A stretch of 64,000 nt of DNA, from positions 89,420 to 153,419 of the forward strand of contig CAVOZJ010000013.1 in assembly GCA_963700885.1 (NCBI GenBank), written 5' to 3'. Below are positions 8,160-17,100 of this stretch, piece by piece. Origin of the DNA: Anderseniella sp963700885. GTDB lineage: Bacteria > Pseudomonadota > Alphaproteobacteria > Rhizobiales > Aestuariivirgaceae. Numbering within the stretch: the stretch's first letter is position 1; each line of letters opens with the position of its first letter. The position numbers and the translations under genes were made by a program. Under the pieces are notes generated by a model. It saw only the letters and a program-made list of their open reading frames with translations. It was not told the origin of the DNA and did not search any database.

Positions 8160-9200
8160 TCAGGCTGCCTTTCGCTGCATGAGACCGCGATTTACCAGTG
8201 TTTCGGCAATCTGGACAGTGTTCAGTGCAGCGCCCTTGCGCAGATTGTCGGAAACGCACCACAGATTGAGGCCGTTATCAATGGTAGCATCTTCGCGAAT
8301 ACGCGAGACGAATGTCGCGTAGTCGCCGACGCATTCAACCGGCGTCACGTAGCCACCATCCTCGCGTTTGTCGACAACCAGAAGACCAGGCGCTTCGCGC
8401 AGGATACTGCGTGCTTCATCAGCGCTGATTTCGCGTTCAAACTCGATGTTGACGGCTTCGGAATGGCCAACGAACACTGGTACCCGGACACAGGTCGCGG
8501 TCAGCTTGATCTTCGGGTCGAGTATCTTCTTGGTCTCGGCCACCATCTTCCACTCTTCCCTGGTATCGCCTGAATCCATGAACACATCGATATGCGGAAT
8601 GACGTTGAAGGCGATCTGTTTGGTGAACTTTTCAGGTGTTGGCGCATCGGTGACGAAAATGCCCTTGGTCTGGGTCCACAGCTCGTCCATGCCTGCCTTG
8701 CCGCTGCCGGATACGGATTGGTATGTCGCAACCACGACTCGCTTGATTTTCGCTGCATCATGCAATGGCTTCAGGGCAACCACCAACTGGGCGGTTGAAC
8801 AGTTTGGATTGGCAATGATGTTCTTGCGGTCGTTGCGGGACATGTACTCTTCCAGCACATGCGCGTTGACTTCCGGCACGATCAGGGGAACCTCTGCGTC
8901 ATAACGAAAGGCAGACGAGTTATCGATGACGATGGGACCCATTCTGCCGATCCTGGGTGACCACAGCTTTGAAGTCTCTGCACCTGCAGACATCAGGACA
9001 AAATCGACGGTCGAGAAATCAAAAGTCTCAAGATCCTTGCATTTCAGGATCCTGTCACCGAATGACACCTCACGTCCGACCGAACGGCGCGACGCGATGG
9101 CGTGTACCTGCGCAACCGGGAACTCGCGCTCGGCCAGTATGTTCATCATCTCCATGCCAACATTGCCAGTGGCACCAACGATAGCGATATTGTAGCTCAT
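8160..9200 (-). CDS. asd: aspartate-semialdehyde dehydrogenase
   Basis: Reduces aspartyl phosphate to aspartate semialdehyde in the lysine/threonine/methionine/diaminopimelate pathway. 346 aa. NADP-binding motif GATGNVG is at residues 9-15 and the catalytic cysteine is in NPNCSTAQ near residue 134. It lies downstream of leuB on the same strand, separated by a 313-base region that holds a structured leader and a small open frame. Confidence 0.95.
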   Translation of the reverse strand: MSYNIAIVGATGNVGMEMMNILAEREFPVAQVHAIASRRSVGREVSFGDRILKCKDLETFDFSTVDFVLMSAGAETSKLWSPRIGRMGPIVIDNSSAFRYDAEVPLIVPEVNAHVLEEYMSRNDRKNIIANPNCSTAQLVVALKPLHDAAKIKRVVVATYQSVSGSGKAGMDELWTQTKGIFVTDAPTPEKFTKQIAFNVIPHIDVFMDSGDTREEWKMVAETKKILDPKIKLTATCVRVPVFVGHSEAVNIEFEREISADEARSILREAPGLLVVDKREDGGYVTPVECVGDYATFVSRIREDATIDNGLNLWCVSDNLRKGAALNTVQIAETLVNRGLMQRKAA

Positions 9201-9247
9201 CTGAACTTGTCTCCAGGGTGACCCTGCTCCCGCCTCATTGGTCGAGA

Positions 9248-9298
9248 GGCCTTTTCGGGTCTTGGCTTCCGGCGCAATCTCCCACGGGAGAAAAGGCC
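9248..9298 (-). promoter_or_regulatory. structured leader upstream of asd
   Basis: A perfect 9-bp inverted repeat (9248-9256 with 9290-9298) encloses a 5-bp hairpin CTCCC-AC-GGGAG (9279-9290) that abuts its arm. It lies 48-98 bases upstream of the asd start on the same strand. No T-run follows on either strand, so it is not a simple terminator. No riboswitch class is recognised. Confidence 0.35.
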
Positions 9299-9314
9299 GG
9301 GAGTAAACGCAAGA

Positions 9315-9425
9315 TTACGTCGTAGTTTTGACGGTTTTTGATTTGACTGTTTTGGTCATGCCAGCCGTCGTCGTGCCGCCAGTGGCAGCAGTTGCGATGA
9401 AGCTGGATTTTGCCTGCGTCTGCAT
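9315..9425 (-). CDS. small open reading frame, Thr/Lys-rich, 36 aa
   Basis: ATG at 9425 preceded by AGGAAA ten bases upstream, ending in TAA at 9315. The peptide starts MQTQAKSSFIATAATG, continues with a TTT run and ends in alternating K/T/V residues. It lies between leuB and asd on their strand. No family is recognised. Composition and ribosome site make it plausible but unproven. Confidence 0.3.
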   Translation of the reverse strand: MQTQAKSSFIATAATGGTTTAGMTKTVKSKTVKTTT

Positions 9426-9513
9426 TGTCAGATCTTTTCCTGCGAACTGACCTTTATGAACAAACTGGCTTGTACCAGTTTTCGCTTAACAGTCAATGAC
9501 GTGTATTGCCTGG

Positions 9514-10623
9514 TCAGGAAAGCGCGTCCAGTTCGGCCAGGATGGCGTCGCCCATCCGTGTGGTTCCAACCTGTTTCATGCCCTCTTGCATGATATCGCT
9601 TGTACGCAAGCCCTTGTCGAGCGTCGAGGCTATGGCGGATTCGACCTTGCCCGCCCATTCGCCCATGCCCAGGGAATAGCGCAGGCACATGGCAAATGAT
9701 GCAATCATGGCAATGGGATTTGCCAGACCCTGACCGGCAATATCGGGCGCAGACCCATGCACGGGCTCGTACAGGGCCTTGCGCAGGCCGGTTTGGTCGT
9801 CAACAGCGCCGAGTGAAGCCGATGGCAGCATGCCCAGTGAGCCGGTCAACATGGCAGCCACATCAGACAGGATATCGCCAAACAAATTGTCGGTGAGGAT
9901 GACATCGAACTGCTTCGGCGTTCTTACCAGTTGCATTGCACCGGCATCTGCCAGCATGTGAGACAATTTGACATCCTCAAAACCATCCTTGTGGGTCTGG
10001 GTGACAATCTCGTTCCAGAGCACTCCGGATTTCATAACATTGCGCTTTTCCATAGAACACACCGCATTGTTACGTGTTCTGGCAAGCTCGAAGGCAACGC
10101 GCGAAATGCGGTCGATTTCGTAGCTTTCGTAGACCTGTGTGTCGACGGCGCGCTTCTGGCCGTTGCCCAGTTCCGTGATTTCCTTTGGTTCGCCAAAATA
10201 AACTCCGCCGGTAAGTTCGCGCAGTATGAGAATGTCGAGCCCTTCAACCAGTTCCTTTTTCAGCGATGATGCATCAGCCAGGGCCGGGTACACGATTGCC
10301 GGGCGAAGATTGGCGTAAAGTGCCAGGTCCTTGCGCAATCGCAAAAGACCCGCCTCAGGACGTTTGTCGTAAGGTACCGTGTCCCATTTGGAACCGCCCA
10401 CGGCGCCAAAAATTATCGCGTCAGCGGCCATGGCCTTTGCCATGTCGGCATCGGAGATACTTTCCCCATGGGCATCATAGGCTGCGCCGCCGACCAGGCC
10501 CTCGTCCAGTTCGAACGAGGCGATGTCCTTGTCTTGAAACCACTGAATGACACGGCGAACCTCGCCCATTACTTCTGGGCCAATGCCGTCACCGGGAAGG
10601 AGGAAAAGCTTGTGAGACGCCAT
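9514..10623 (-). CDS. leuB: 3-isopropylmalate dehydrogenase
   Basis: NAD-dependent oxidative decarboxylase of leucine synthesis. 369 aa. LLPGDGIGPEV is at the N-terminus. The substrate-binding ELTGGVYFG is near residue 136, and the metal and NAD motifs NLFGDILSD and EPVHGSAPDIAG are in the C-terminal half, all at expected spacing. It lies on the same strand as leuD and leuC, but not adjacent to them. Confidence 0.96.
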   Translation of the reverse strand: MASHKLFLLPGDGIGPEVMGEVRRVIQWFQDKDIASFELDEGLVGGAAYDAHGESISDADMAKAMAADAIIFGAVGGSKWDTVPYDKRPEAGLLRLRKDLALYANLRPAIVYPALADASSLKKELVEGLDILILRELTGGVYFGEPKEITELGNGQKRAVDTQVYESYEIDRISRVAFELARTRNNAVCSMEKRNVMKSGVLWNEIVTQTHKDGFEDVKLSHMLADAGAMQLVRTPKQFDVILTDNLFGDILSDVAAMLTGSLGMLPSASLGAVDDQTGLRKALYEPVHGSAPDIAGQGLANPIAMIASFAMCLRYSLGMGEWAGKVESAIASTLDKGLRTSDIMQEGMKQVGTTRMGDAILAELDALS

Positions 10624-10728
10624 GATGATTTCTGCCTTTGAACCGAGGAAAAACTGTTGGCGATTGGGTACTGCGTGATGACAGGCTTGGCAAGGGGCAA
10701 GGGAACAGGTGTGAAGGTTTTGCTGGCC

Positions 10729-11098
10729 GAACAGCTTGCTTCATTTCGCTCAGGCCAGCAGCCTTGCGGCTGCTGAATATTTGCTGGTCGAACAGCTTTC
10801 TTCGCTTCGCTCAGGCCGTTCTCCGATCCTGAACACCTGCAATGACATACTCACTTCCGAAGCACGCGTCGTGCTGAGGCAAGCGCGACCGCGCGCCGCA
10901 CGAAGTGGGCCCCGGCAGAGCGCAGCGGTCAGGCTGCTGAACATTTACTGGTCGAACAGCTATCTTCGCTTCGCTCAGGCCGTTCTCCGATCCTGAACAC
11001 CTGCAATGACAAGCTCACTTCCGAAGCACGCAGTGCTGAGGCAAGCGCGACCGCGCGCCGCACGAAGTGCGCCCCCGCGGAGCGCAGCCGCAAGGCTG
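10729..11098. repeat. tandem non-coding repeat, two copies of about 163 bp plus a partial one
   Basis: Copy 1 spans 10768-10931 and copy 2 spans 10932-11093; they are near identical apart from scattered substitutions and a short indel. A degenerate fragment of the same unit (GAACAGCTTGCTTC...CGCTCAGGCC) precedes them at 10729-10755, and the start of a third copy follows at 11094. Each unit contains GTCGAACAGC, TTCGCTTCGCTCAGGCC and a GCGC-rich segment. A related GTCGAACAGC element is present at 19547-19585. Short open frames across it look incidental. Confidence 0.8.
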
Positions 11099-11266
11099 CT
11101 GGCGTGAGTGAAATGATGAACCGCTCATGAACGCCTGGCTCAGGTCTGGTTCAGGGCCCTGTCGCTAGATTGGGGACAGTTGATGTGAAGACCCGCTGCT
11201 CCGGCAACGGCAAGGAACAAAAAACAACAACAACAAAAACTGTAACCAGACACCAGGAGACGACCC

Positions 11267-11542
11267 ATGTTCAAGAAAACCGCAATCGCAGCCATTGCTG
11301 CCCTGACCATCGCCGCTGCATCGGCTTCACCCGCACAGGCCCTGTCCAAGAAGGGAGCCTTCTGGCTCGGGCTTGGTACCGCGGCCGCCGTCAGCATCGC
11401 GGCTGCCCACGCCAACGGCGGATATTACGGCCCCGGCTATGGTGGCGGACGCGCCTACAGACGCGCAGCCCGCCGGTGCGAAAACCGGTTTGGCTGGCAG
11501 ACATGGCGCTGGGAGCGTTGCATGAGCCGCCACGGTTTCTGA
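11267..11542 (+). CDS. small secreted protein with C-terminal Cys/Trp/Arg-rich motif
   Basis: 91 aa. A clear Sec signal peptide (residues 1-24, cleavage near SPAQA-L) is followed by a second hydrophobic Ala-rich stretch, a Gly/Tyr-rich linker, and a C-terminus with CENRFGWQTWRW and CMSRHGF. Small periplasmic or envelope proteins of this type are common in Rhizobiales; the function is unknown. It is monocistronic with its own terminator. Confidence 0.7.
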   Translation: MFKKTAIAAIAALTIAAASASPAQALSKKGAFWLGLGTAAAVSIAAAHANGGYYGPGYGGGRAYRRAARRCENRFGWQTWRWERCMSRHGF

Positions 11543-11570
11543 TCGAAACCGGTCCAGATTCAGACCACGG

Positions 11571-11599
11571 CACCGCCGGAGATTTCCGGCGGTGTTTTT
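11571..11599 (+). terminator. rho-independent terminator
   Basis: A perfect 10-bp stem (11571-11580 with 11585-11594) with loop GATT is followed by TTTTTC. It ends the small secreted-protein transcript 29 bases after its stop codon. Confidence 0.9.
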
Positions 11600-11611
11600 C
11601 CTGGATGGAAA

Positions 11612-11637
11612 GACATGGGTTCAGATGAACCCATAAA
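11612..11637. repeat. inverted repeat GACATGGGTTCA-GA-TGAACCCAT, shared with the mdh upstream region
   Basis: A 9-bp perfect inverted repeat (11615-11623 with 11626-11634) is preceded by GAC and followed by AAA. A nearly identical element is at 54034-54059 upstream of mdh. Its role is unknown. Confidence 0.5.
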
Positions 11638-11712
11638 GCTGCTCGAGGACTTTGGAATCGATCAGCTTCATGTTTTTCGGTTGATTCAGCCAAAAACATG
11701 CGGATATGGAGT

Positions 11713-12894
11713 TCAACCCCCCAGGGCATTGAGAACAGCCATCGACGGCCTGCCGTCCGGTTTCATCCCTGCCTTGGCTTGCACCTTCTTGATGGCATCA
11801 ATGGTAACCGGACCAATCTTACCGTCTGCCTCACCGATGTCATGACCGGCCTTGAGTAACAGTTTCTGCAACTTCAGGCGTTGTGCACGGGTCAAACCCA
11901 GGTCATCTGTTGGCCAGCGGCCGGCCAGCGGGCCAGCGCCCTTCAGGCGGTCGGACAGGTGCCCAATGGCCAGCGCATAGGATTCAGCAGCATTGTAGGA
12001 ATATAGCGCATTGAAATTGCGGGTAACCAGGAAGGCTGGGCCGCTTTTGCCGGCCGGCAGCAACAGACCCGCAGAATAATTGCTTGTCAGTGGAGTGCCG
12101 TCCACATTGGTGAGGCCGCGTTTGGCCCAGGTTTGCACTGATGCCCGCCGATTGCGCCCCGTTGGGCCAGTGTAGCCTTTCGGAAGTTTTACTTCAAACC
12201 CCCATGGCTCATTCGAACGCCACCCGGCATTAACCATGAAATTGGCGGTCGATGCCAGCGCATCCGGTACGGAGTTGACCAGATCGCGCCGACCGTCACG
12301 ATCAAAATCAACAGCAAGACGCAGGTAGGTTTCCGGAATAAACTGGGTTTGTCCGAATGCTGATGCCCAGGAAGAGTAGAGATCCTTGAGGTCGACATCA
12401 CCATTTTGCACCAGCTTCAAGCCTGCAATGAGCTGCCGGGTAAACATCTTGCTCTTGCGGTTTGCGCAGATCAGGTTGGCCATGGCATGAGGCAAAAAGA
12501 ATTCACCGCGGATCTGACCATAGTCGCTTTCTATTCCCCACAACGCGGCAATAATGTAGCGGTCCACGCCGTATTTTTTTTCAACTGCGGCAAGTGTGGA
12601 GGCGTGCTTTTGCATGTTCGCCTTGCCGTCGGCAATGCGTTCCGGATCCACCAGGAATGCCATATAATCCCATATTCTGGTCCTGAATTCCGGTTGCGAC
12701 CGGGAAAACCGTACGACTTTTTCATTGAATCTGGCGCCATCCAGAGCCTTGTCAACAAGTGACGGTCTCACGCCTGCGCGCTTGACGGTTTTCTTGATGC
12801 CTGCAATGCAGGATGTGGATACATTAGCGTGTGCAGGCACAGTAAAACCCGCCAGCAGTGTCAGAGCCAGGGCAGCAGCGGGTAAAATACGCAT
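11713..12894 (-). CDS. lytic murein transglycosylase, MltB/SltB type with peptidoglycan-binding domain
   Basis: Periplasmic glycan-cleaving enzyme of 393 aa. The N-terminal signal peptide ends near PAHA (about residue 23). The SLT_2 catalytic domain has the glutamate in ALWGIESDYG and the FGQTQFIP motif. A C-terminal PG_binding_1 domain (LKLQKLLLKAGHDIGEADG) covers about the last 60 residues. I chose the ATG at 12894 rather than 12915 because it directly starts the signal peptide and has AGGAG upstream. It lies just downstream of leuD. Confidence 0.88.
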   Translation of the reverse strand: MRILPAAALALTLLAGFTVPAHANVSTSCIAGIKKTVKRAGVRPSLVDKALDGARFNEKVVRFSRSQPEFRTRIWDYMAFLVDPERIADGKANMQKHASTLAAVEKKYGVDRYIIAALWGIESDYGQIRGEFFLPHAMANLICANRKSKMFTRQLIAGLKLVQNGDVDLKDLYSSWASAFGQTQFIPETYLRLAVDFDRDGRRDLVNSVPDALASTANFMVNAGWRSNEPWGFEVKLPKGYTGPTGRNRRASVQTWAKRGLTNVDGTPLTSNYSAGLLLPAGKSGPAFLVTRNFNALYSYNAAESYALAIGHLSDRLKGAGPLAGRWPTDDLGLTRAQRLKLQKLLLKAGHDIGEADGKIGPVTIDAIKKVQAKAGMKPDGRPSMAVLNALGG

Positions 12895-12918
12895 GATCAA
12901 GACATCTCCTGACATTTC

Positions 12919-13524
12919 TCAGACCCAGGGGCGGGTATCAGCGATCTTTTCCTCATGGGCGTCAATCGATGCCTTTTTCTCAATGGTCAGGCCAATGTCA
13001 TCCAGCCCGTTGAGCAGGCAATGCTTGCGGAACGGATCGAGGTCAAACTTCACCACTCCGCCGTCCGGTCCGTGGATTTCCTGGGTTTCAAGATCAACCG
13101 TGACCGTGGCGTTGGCACCGCGCCGCGCATCGTCCATCAACTTGTCCACGTCTTCCTGTGGCAGTTTGATGGGCAGGATGCCGTTCTTGAAGCAGTTATT
13201 ATAGAAGATGTCGGCGAACGACGTCGAGATCACACAGCGAATTCCGAAATCCAGCAGCGCCCACGGTGCATGTTCACGCGAAGAACCGCAGCCAAAATTG
13301 TCGCCTGCAACGAGAATTTGCGCATTGCGCCAGGCCGGCTTATTCAATGTGAACTCAGGATTTTCCGAGCCATCATCATTGTAGCGCATTTCGTAAAACA
13401 GCGATTTGCCGAGACCTGTGCGCTTGATGGTTTTCAGGAACTGTTTTGGAATGATCATGTCGGTATCGACATTGGTGGTTGGCAACGGAGCTGCGACACC
13501 GGTGAGTGTTGTGAATTTTTCCAT
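12919..13524 (-). CDS. leuD: 3-isopropylmalate dehydratase small subunit
   Basis: Small subunit of isopropylmalate isomerase, partner of LeuC encoded about 2 kb upstream on the same strand. 201 aa. It starts with FTTLTGVAAPLPTTNVDTDMI and has the swivel-domain motif FGCGSSREHAPWAL near residue 74. It is separated from leuC by four smaller genes, an arrangement seen in other Hyphomicrobiales. Confidence 0.95.
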   Translation of the reverse strand: MEKFTTLTGVAAPLPTTNVDTDMIIPKQFLKTIKRTGLGKSLFYEMRYNDDGSENPEFTLNKPAWRNAQILVAGDNFGCGSSREHAPWALLDFGIRCVISTSFADIFYNNCFKNGILPIKLPQEDVDKLMDDARRGANATVTVDLETQEIHGPDGGVVKFDLDPFRKHCLLNGLDDIGLTIEKKASIDAHEEKIADTRPWV

Positions 13525-13587
13525 CAGGCAGGCCTTTCAAGTGAAATCAAGTGCACTGGTGATGTGTGCCGCGTGATTTGAACAAGG

Positions 13588-14373
13588 TCAAGCATTGCCT
13601 TGCCTTGCGCGCAAATCGGGCAGACCGATACCGGTTGATTCAAAGCCGCCGTCTACTGACAAGACCTGACCGTTGATGAAGCTGGCCTTGTCTGAAATGA
13701 GAAAGTAAATCGCTTCAGCGATTTCATGCTCTTCGCCGTAGCGGTTGAGTGGAATTGCATCATGGTAGCTTTGCCGGATTGCTGCATCATGGACTTTTTT
13801 GGCCATTTCAGTGTCGACCGGACCGGGGCAAACACAGTTTACCCTAATGCGCTGATTGCCGTACTCGGCAGCCTGTTGCTTTGTCAGATGTATTACCCCG
13901 GCCTTGGAGGTGCCATAGGCAACCCGCAGGGTGGATGCGCGATGACCCGAGATGGAGGCTATATTGACAATCGCCCCGCCACCCGAGCGCAACATGACCG
14001 GTACGGCTGCCTGCACGGTCAGGAAGGGACCGGACAGATTGGTCGCCATGATTGCCTGCCAGACGTCAAAACCGGTCTGTGCAATGGGCCCGAAGTCGGC
14101 AATACCGGCATTGTTAACGAGACCGTCGAGGCGCCCGAAATGAGCGGCGGTCCGGTCGAAGGAACGCTGCACCTGATCAGGGTCGGATACATCACACTCA
14201 ACGCATAATGCAGTATCAGCGGGAAGGGTTTTTCCGGCCGTGCGCAGCGTGTCAGGGTTGTTGTCTATCAACGCGACGCGCCAGCCATTTTCGAGAAACA
14301 GTCTGGCGGTTGCCAGGCCTATGCCGCGGGCAGCGCCGGTGACGAGGCAGACCCTGGATTGTTTGGATGTCAT
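13588..14373 (-). CDS. short-chain dehydrogenase/reductase (SDR)
   Basis: NAD(P)-dependent oxidoreductase of 261 aa with a Rossmann fold. The cofactor motif TGAARGIG is at residues 12-19, NNAG at about 87-90 and the catalytic YGTSK near residue 154. Substrate is not predictable from sequence; it resembles FabG-like or sugar/alcohol dehydrogenases. I chose the ATG at 14373 because it precedes the first beta strand; the longer frame from 14421 adds 16 residues without similarity to SDR N-termini. Confidence 0.85.
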   Translation of the reverse strand: MTSKQSRVCLVTGAARGIGLATARLFLENGWRVALIDNNPDTLRTAGKTLPADTALCVECDVSDPDQVQRSFDRTAAHFGRLDGLVNNAGIADFGPIAQTGFDVWQAIMATNLSGPFLTVQAAVPVMLRSGGGAIVNIASISGHRASTLRVAYGTSKAGVIHLTKQQAAEYGNQRIRVNCVCPGPVDTEMAKKVHDAAIRQSYHDAIPLNRYGEEHEIAEAIYFLISDKASFINGQVLSVDGGFESTGIGLPDLRARQGNA

Positions 14374-14532
14374 GTGTGAAACCCCATGGCCTGTTGCGCG
14401 AAAAAGTGCACGATTTTGCAAATAATGACGTGTGATAACAAATAAATGGACTGCGGGTTTGCTTCAACCAAAACCTGTCCGCATTCAAAGTGACAGGGCA
14501 ACCTAATGGGCTCGGGTGAAGCCGTGAAGACT

Positions 14533-14757
14533 CTATATGACGCCGTAGCGGCGCAGGAAGTAATAGATCAGGTAGGCGCCTAGCGCATAGGCGGCCGTGC
14601 GGCCGATGCGTTTTCCCCACAACTCAACGCGATCTTCGGGTTCCTGGTCAGAAACAGTGCCGGTACCAAGAATTTTTTCGGACTGCTCACCGAGGCGCTT
14701 CAGATCAGCTTGTGCCTGGCGGACAGTTTGGTCATTGCGATCAGCTTTTCGCGGCAT
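14533..14757 (-). CDS. hypothetical small membrane protein, 74 aa
   Basis: Charged N-terminal half with a predicted helix (residues 10-30) and one C-terminal membrane segment (about 50-68, IGRTAAYALGAYLIYYFL). Its ATG overlaps the TAA of the upstream metallopeptidase gene (TAATG), so the two are probably translated together. No family is recognised. Confidence 0.6.
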   Translation of the reverse strand: MPRKADRNDQTVRQAQADLKRLGEQSEKILGTGTVSDQEPEDRVELWGKRIGRTAAYALGAYLIYYFLRRYGVI

Positions 14758-15191
14758 TACTGCACCGTGCGGGGTTGTGGCGCTGACGCTTCCATCTCGG
14801 CCTCAAGCTGCATGACCAGTTCTTCGGACAGTTCAAGTTGATGTGCTGCTTCATGGACCATCACATGCGTGAGGATCACGGACAACTCATCGCCCTGCTC
14901 AACCCAATAGTCCAGCACCGCGCGACGGAACAACACAAGCACCGGGTGACCGGCATCTGATTCCCGCAGCAAACCCATGATATCGAAGGGAGTTTCACTG
15001 CCGATTTCGTCCATGGTTTCATCGTCAGGAAATTCCTCGACGGTAATGGCGATCTCGCCGGTCATTTCACGCAGGGACGAAGGCACATGATCCCATGTCT
15101 TGCGGGCAAGATGTGAGAGATCCGTGGCTGATGGTGCGCGCATGTGCGACCAGCGACTGTCATTGTTGAAAGGTGAGTTCATGGAGTTCAT
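14757..15191 (-). CDS. metallopeptidase family protein (zincin-like, PF06262 type)
   Basis: Small cytoplasmic zincin of 144 aa. The zinc motif HEAAH (HExxH) is near residue 121 in the sequence ILTHVMVHEAAHQLELSEE, preceded by the EEFPDDE segment typical of this family. Physiological substrate is unknown. The ATG at 15191 is followed by a second in-frame ATG three codons later, and the stop is coupled to the next gene. Confidence 0.75.
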   Translation of the reverse strand: MNSMNSPFNNDSRWSHMRAPSATDLSHLARKTWDHVPSSLREMTGEIAITVEEFPDDETMDEIGSETPFDIMGLLRESDAGHPVLVLFRRAVLDYWVEQGDELSVILTHVMVHEAAHQLELSEELVMQLEAEMEASAPQPRTVQ

Positions 15192-15312
15192 GATGCCAGC
15201 ACGAAGCGCGCATTACCAGATCGATTGTCCAGCGTGAACGTCACGTCATGTTGTACTGTCTAGTGTTGCAAACTTTCACGCATCCGTGCGGATTTCAGGC
15301 GTCGGGAACTAT

Positions 15313-15432
15313 TCACGACATGCCTGCAGCGGCATAGGCCATCATGGCGCCTGATGCAAGGGTTGCTACAACAAGAAAAATCAGGACGCGGCGAAGAAAT
15401 CGTTTGTCAGCAGCAGATGTCGTCGTGGACAT
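15313..15432 (-). CDS. small membrane protein, 39 aa
   Basis: ATG at 15432 preceded by GGGGAA. The peptide has a short polar N-terminus, a basic KRFLRR segment and one membrane helix (VLIFLVVATLASGAMMAYA). The frame also extends upstream to 15534, but that part has no ribosome site. No family is known. Confidence 0.45.
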   Translation of the reverse strand: MSTTTSAADKRFLRRVLIFLVVATLASGAMMAYAAAGMS

Positions 15433-15572
15433 AAGTTCCCCAATACTCAAAAATGACGAACCGGTCCCCAATGGGAAACACAAATTCGTACCACCCGGCT
15501 TTGCCCCAAACCGCGTTAGTTCAGTATGCACCATATTCGCAGGTGATGCGCAAGGAAGAAGCGCAGGTTATC

Positions 15573-16982
15573 TCAAGTTAGTGTACGGATATCAACGAAA
15601 TAACCGGCTATAGCAGCTGCAGCAGCCATTGCAGGGGAGACGAGATGGGTGCGTCCCTTGAAACCCTGACGGCCTTCAAAGTTGCGATTCGATGTTGATG
15701 CACAACGTTGACCTGGTTTGAGCTGATCCGGGTTCATGCCGAGACACATGGAACAGCCGGGCTCGCGCCACTCAAATCCTGCAGCCTTGAATATCCGGTC
15801 CAGGCCTTCTGCTTCTGCCTGTGCCTTCACCACCCCCGAACCTGGAACGATCATGGCATAATCCAGCCGATCGGATATTCTCTTGCCTTCAATCACGCGG
15901 GCAACTTCGCGCAAATCTTCAATACGGCCATTGGTGCAGGAACCAATCCACACCACATCGAGGCCAATGTCGGTAATTCTGGTGCCCGGGGTCAGGCCCA
16001 TATAGTCGAGCGCGCGCTGTTTGGATGCCCGCTTTGCTTCATCAGCAATGTCCGCGGGGTCCGGGACCGCACCTGCCACAGAGATGACATCTTCAGGCGA
16101 TGTGCCCCACGACACGATGGGTGGCAGCGCGGCTGCATCAAGTGTGATGATTTCGTCAAAATGTGCGCCGTCGTCCGAGAACAGGGTTTCCCAATGAGCC
16201 ATTGCAGCGTCCCAATTGGCACCCGATGGCGCCATCGGGCGGCCTCTGAGATACTCGTAGGCCTTTTTGTCCGGCGCAATCATGCCGGCGCGCGCTCCGC
16301 CTTCAATGGTCATGTTGCACACGGTCATGCGGCCTTCCATGGACAGGTCGCGGAATGCTTCTCCGGCAAACTCGATGACGTGGCCGGTTCCTCCGGCTGT
16401 TCCGATTTCACCGATAACGGCGAGAATAATGTCCTTGGCGGTCGCGCCCCTGGCCAATTTGCCGTCAACCTGCACCTTCATGTTGCGGGCTTTTTTCTGG
16501 ATCAGGGTCTGGGTTGCCAGAACGTGTTCCACTTCCGATGTACCGATGCCGTGTGCCAGGGCCCCAAAAGCTCCATGGGTCGAAGTATGGCTGTCGCCGC
16601 AAACGATGGTAGTGCCGGGCAGCGTGAAACCCTGTTCGGGACCGATGATATGAACGATCCCCTGGCGCGCATCAGTTTCAGAGAAATACTCAACACCGAA
16701 TTCAGCGGCATTTTTCGCCAGGGTTTCAACCTGAATGCGGCTTTCTTCCTCCGCGATACCTTTTGAGCGATCAGTGGTTGGAACATTGTGGTCGACCACG
16801 GCAAGCGTCTTTTCGGGTGCGTGGACGCGGCGGCCTGTCATGCGCAGGCCCTCAAAAGCCTGCGGGCTGGTTACTTCATGCACCAGGTGGCGATCAATAT
16901 ACAGCACGCATGTGCCGTCATCTGCCTCGTGAACCAGGTGATCGTCCCAGATCTTGTCATACAGGGTGCGGGGGCCAGCCAT
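15573..16982 (-). CDS. leuC: 3-isopropylmalate dehydratase large subunit
   Basis: Aconitase-family isomerase of leucine synthesis with a 4Fe-4S cluster. 469 aa. VCGDSHTSTHGAFGALA is near residue 128, and the cluster cysteines are in IGSCTNGR and CSMCLGMNPD. I chose the ATG at 16982, which has GAGGAT seven bases upstream and gives the conserved N-terminus MAGPRTLYDKIW; the longer frame from 17036 lacks a ribosome site. The intergenic region upstream contains a transporter remnant and a terminator. Confidence 0.95.
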   Translation of the reverse strand: MAGPRTLYDKIWDDHLVHEADDGTCVLYIDRHLVHEVTSPQAFEGLRMTGRRVHAPEKTLAVVDHNVPTTDRSKGIAEEESRIQVETLAKNAAEFGVEYFSETDARQGIVHIIGPEQGFTLPGTTIVCGDSHTSTHGAFGALAHGIGTSEVEHVLATQTLIQKKARNMKVQVDGKLARGATAKDIILAVIGEIGTAGGTGHVIEFAGEAFRDLSMEGRMTVCNMTIEGGARAGMIAPDKKAYEYLRGRPMAPSGANWDAAMAHWETLFSDDGAHFDEIITLDAAALPPIVSWGTSPEDVISVAGAVPDPADIADEAKRASKQRALDYMGLTPGTRITDIGLDVVWIGSCTNGRIEDLREVARVIEGKRISDRLDYAMIVPGSGVVKAQAEAEGLDRIFKAAGFEWREPGCSMCLGMNPDQLKPGQRCASTSNRNFEGRQGFKGRTHLVSPAMAAAAAIAGYFVDIRTLT

Positions 16983-17072
16983 GAAAATCCTCAAGTCGTT
17001 TGGAAGTGTTTGGAATTGGCGGCAAACTAGCGTCACCTGGAGCGTTTGTCATCCGGAAACAGGAATAGAAAA

Positions 17073-17100
17073 TACCGGAGTGACGATGATCACTCCGGTA
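17073..17100 (-). terminator. minus-strand rho-independent terminator upstream of leuC
   Basis: A perfect 11-bp stem (17073-17083 with 17090-17100) with a 6-base loop is followed on the minus strand by TTTTCTATT. The only minus-strand coding remnant ahead of it is the symporter fragment whose stop codon lies inside the stem, so it is most simply that gene's old terminator. An attenuation role for leuC is an alternative. Confidence 0.7.

Noticed and set aside
9248..9298. Terminator between leuB and asd
   Set aside because: The hairpin is strong, but neither strand has a T-run after the outer stem.
10638..10996. Open frames spanning the tandem repeat downstream of leuB
   Set aside because: They exist only because the repeat lacks stops in some frames, differ between copies, and have no ribosome sites or family similarity.
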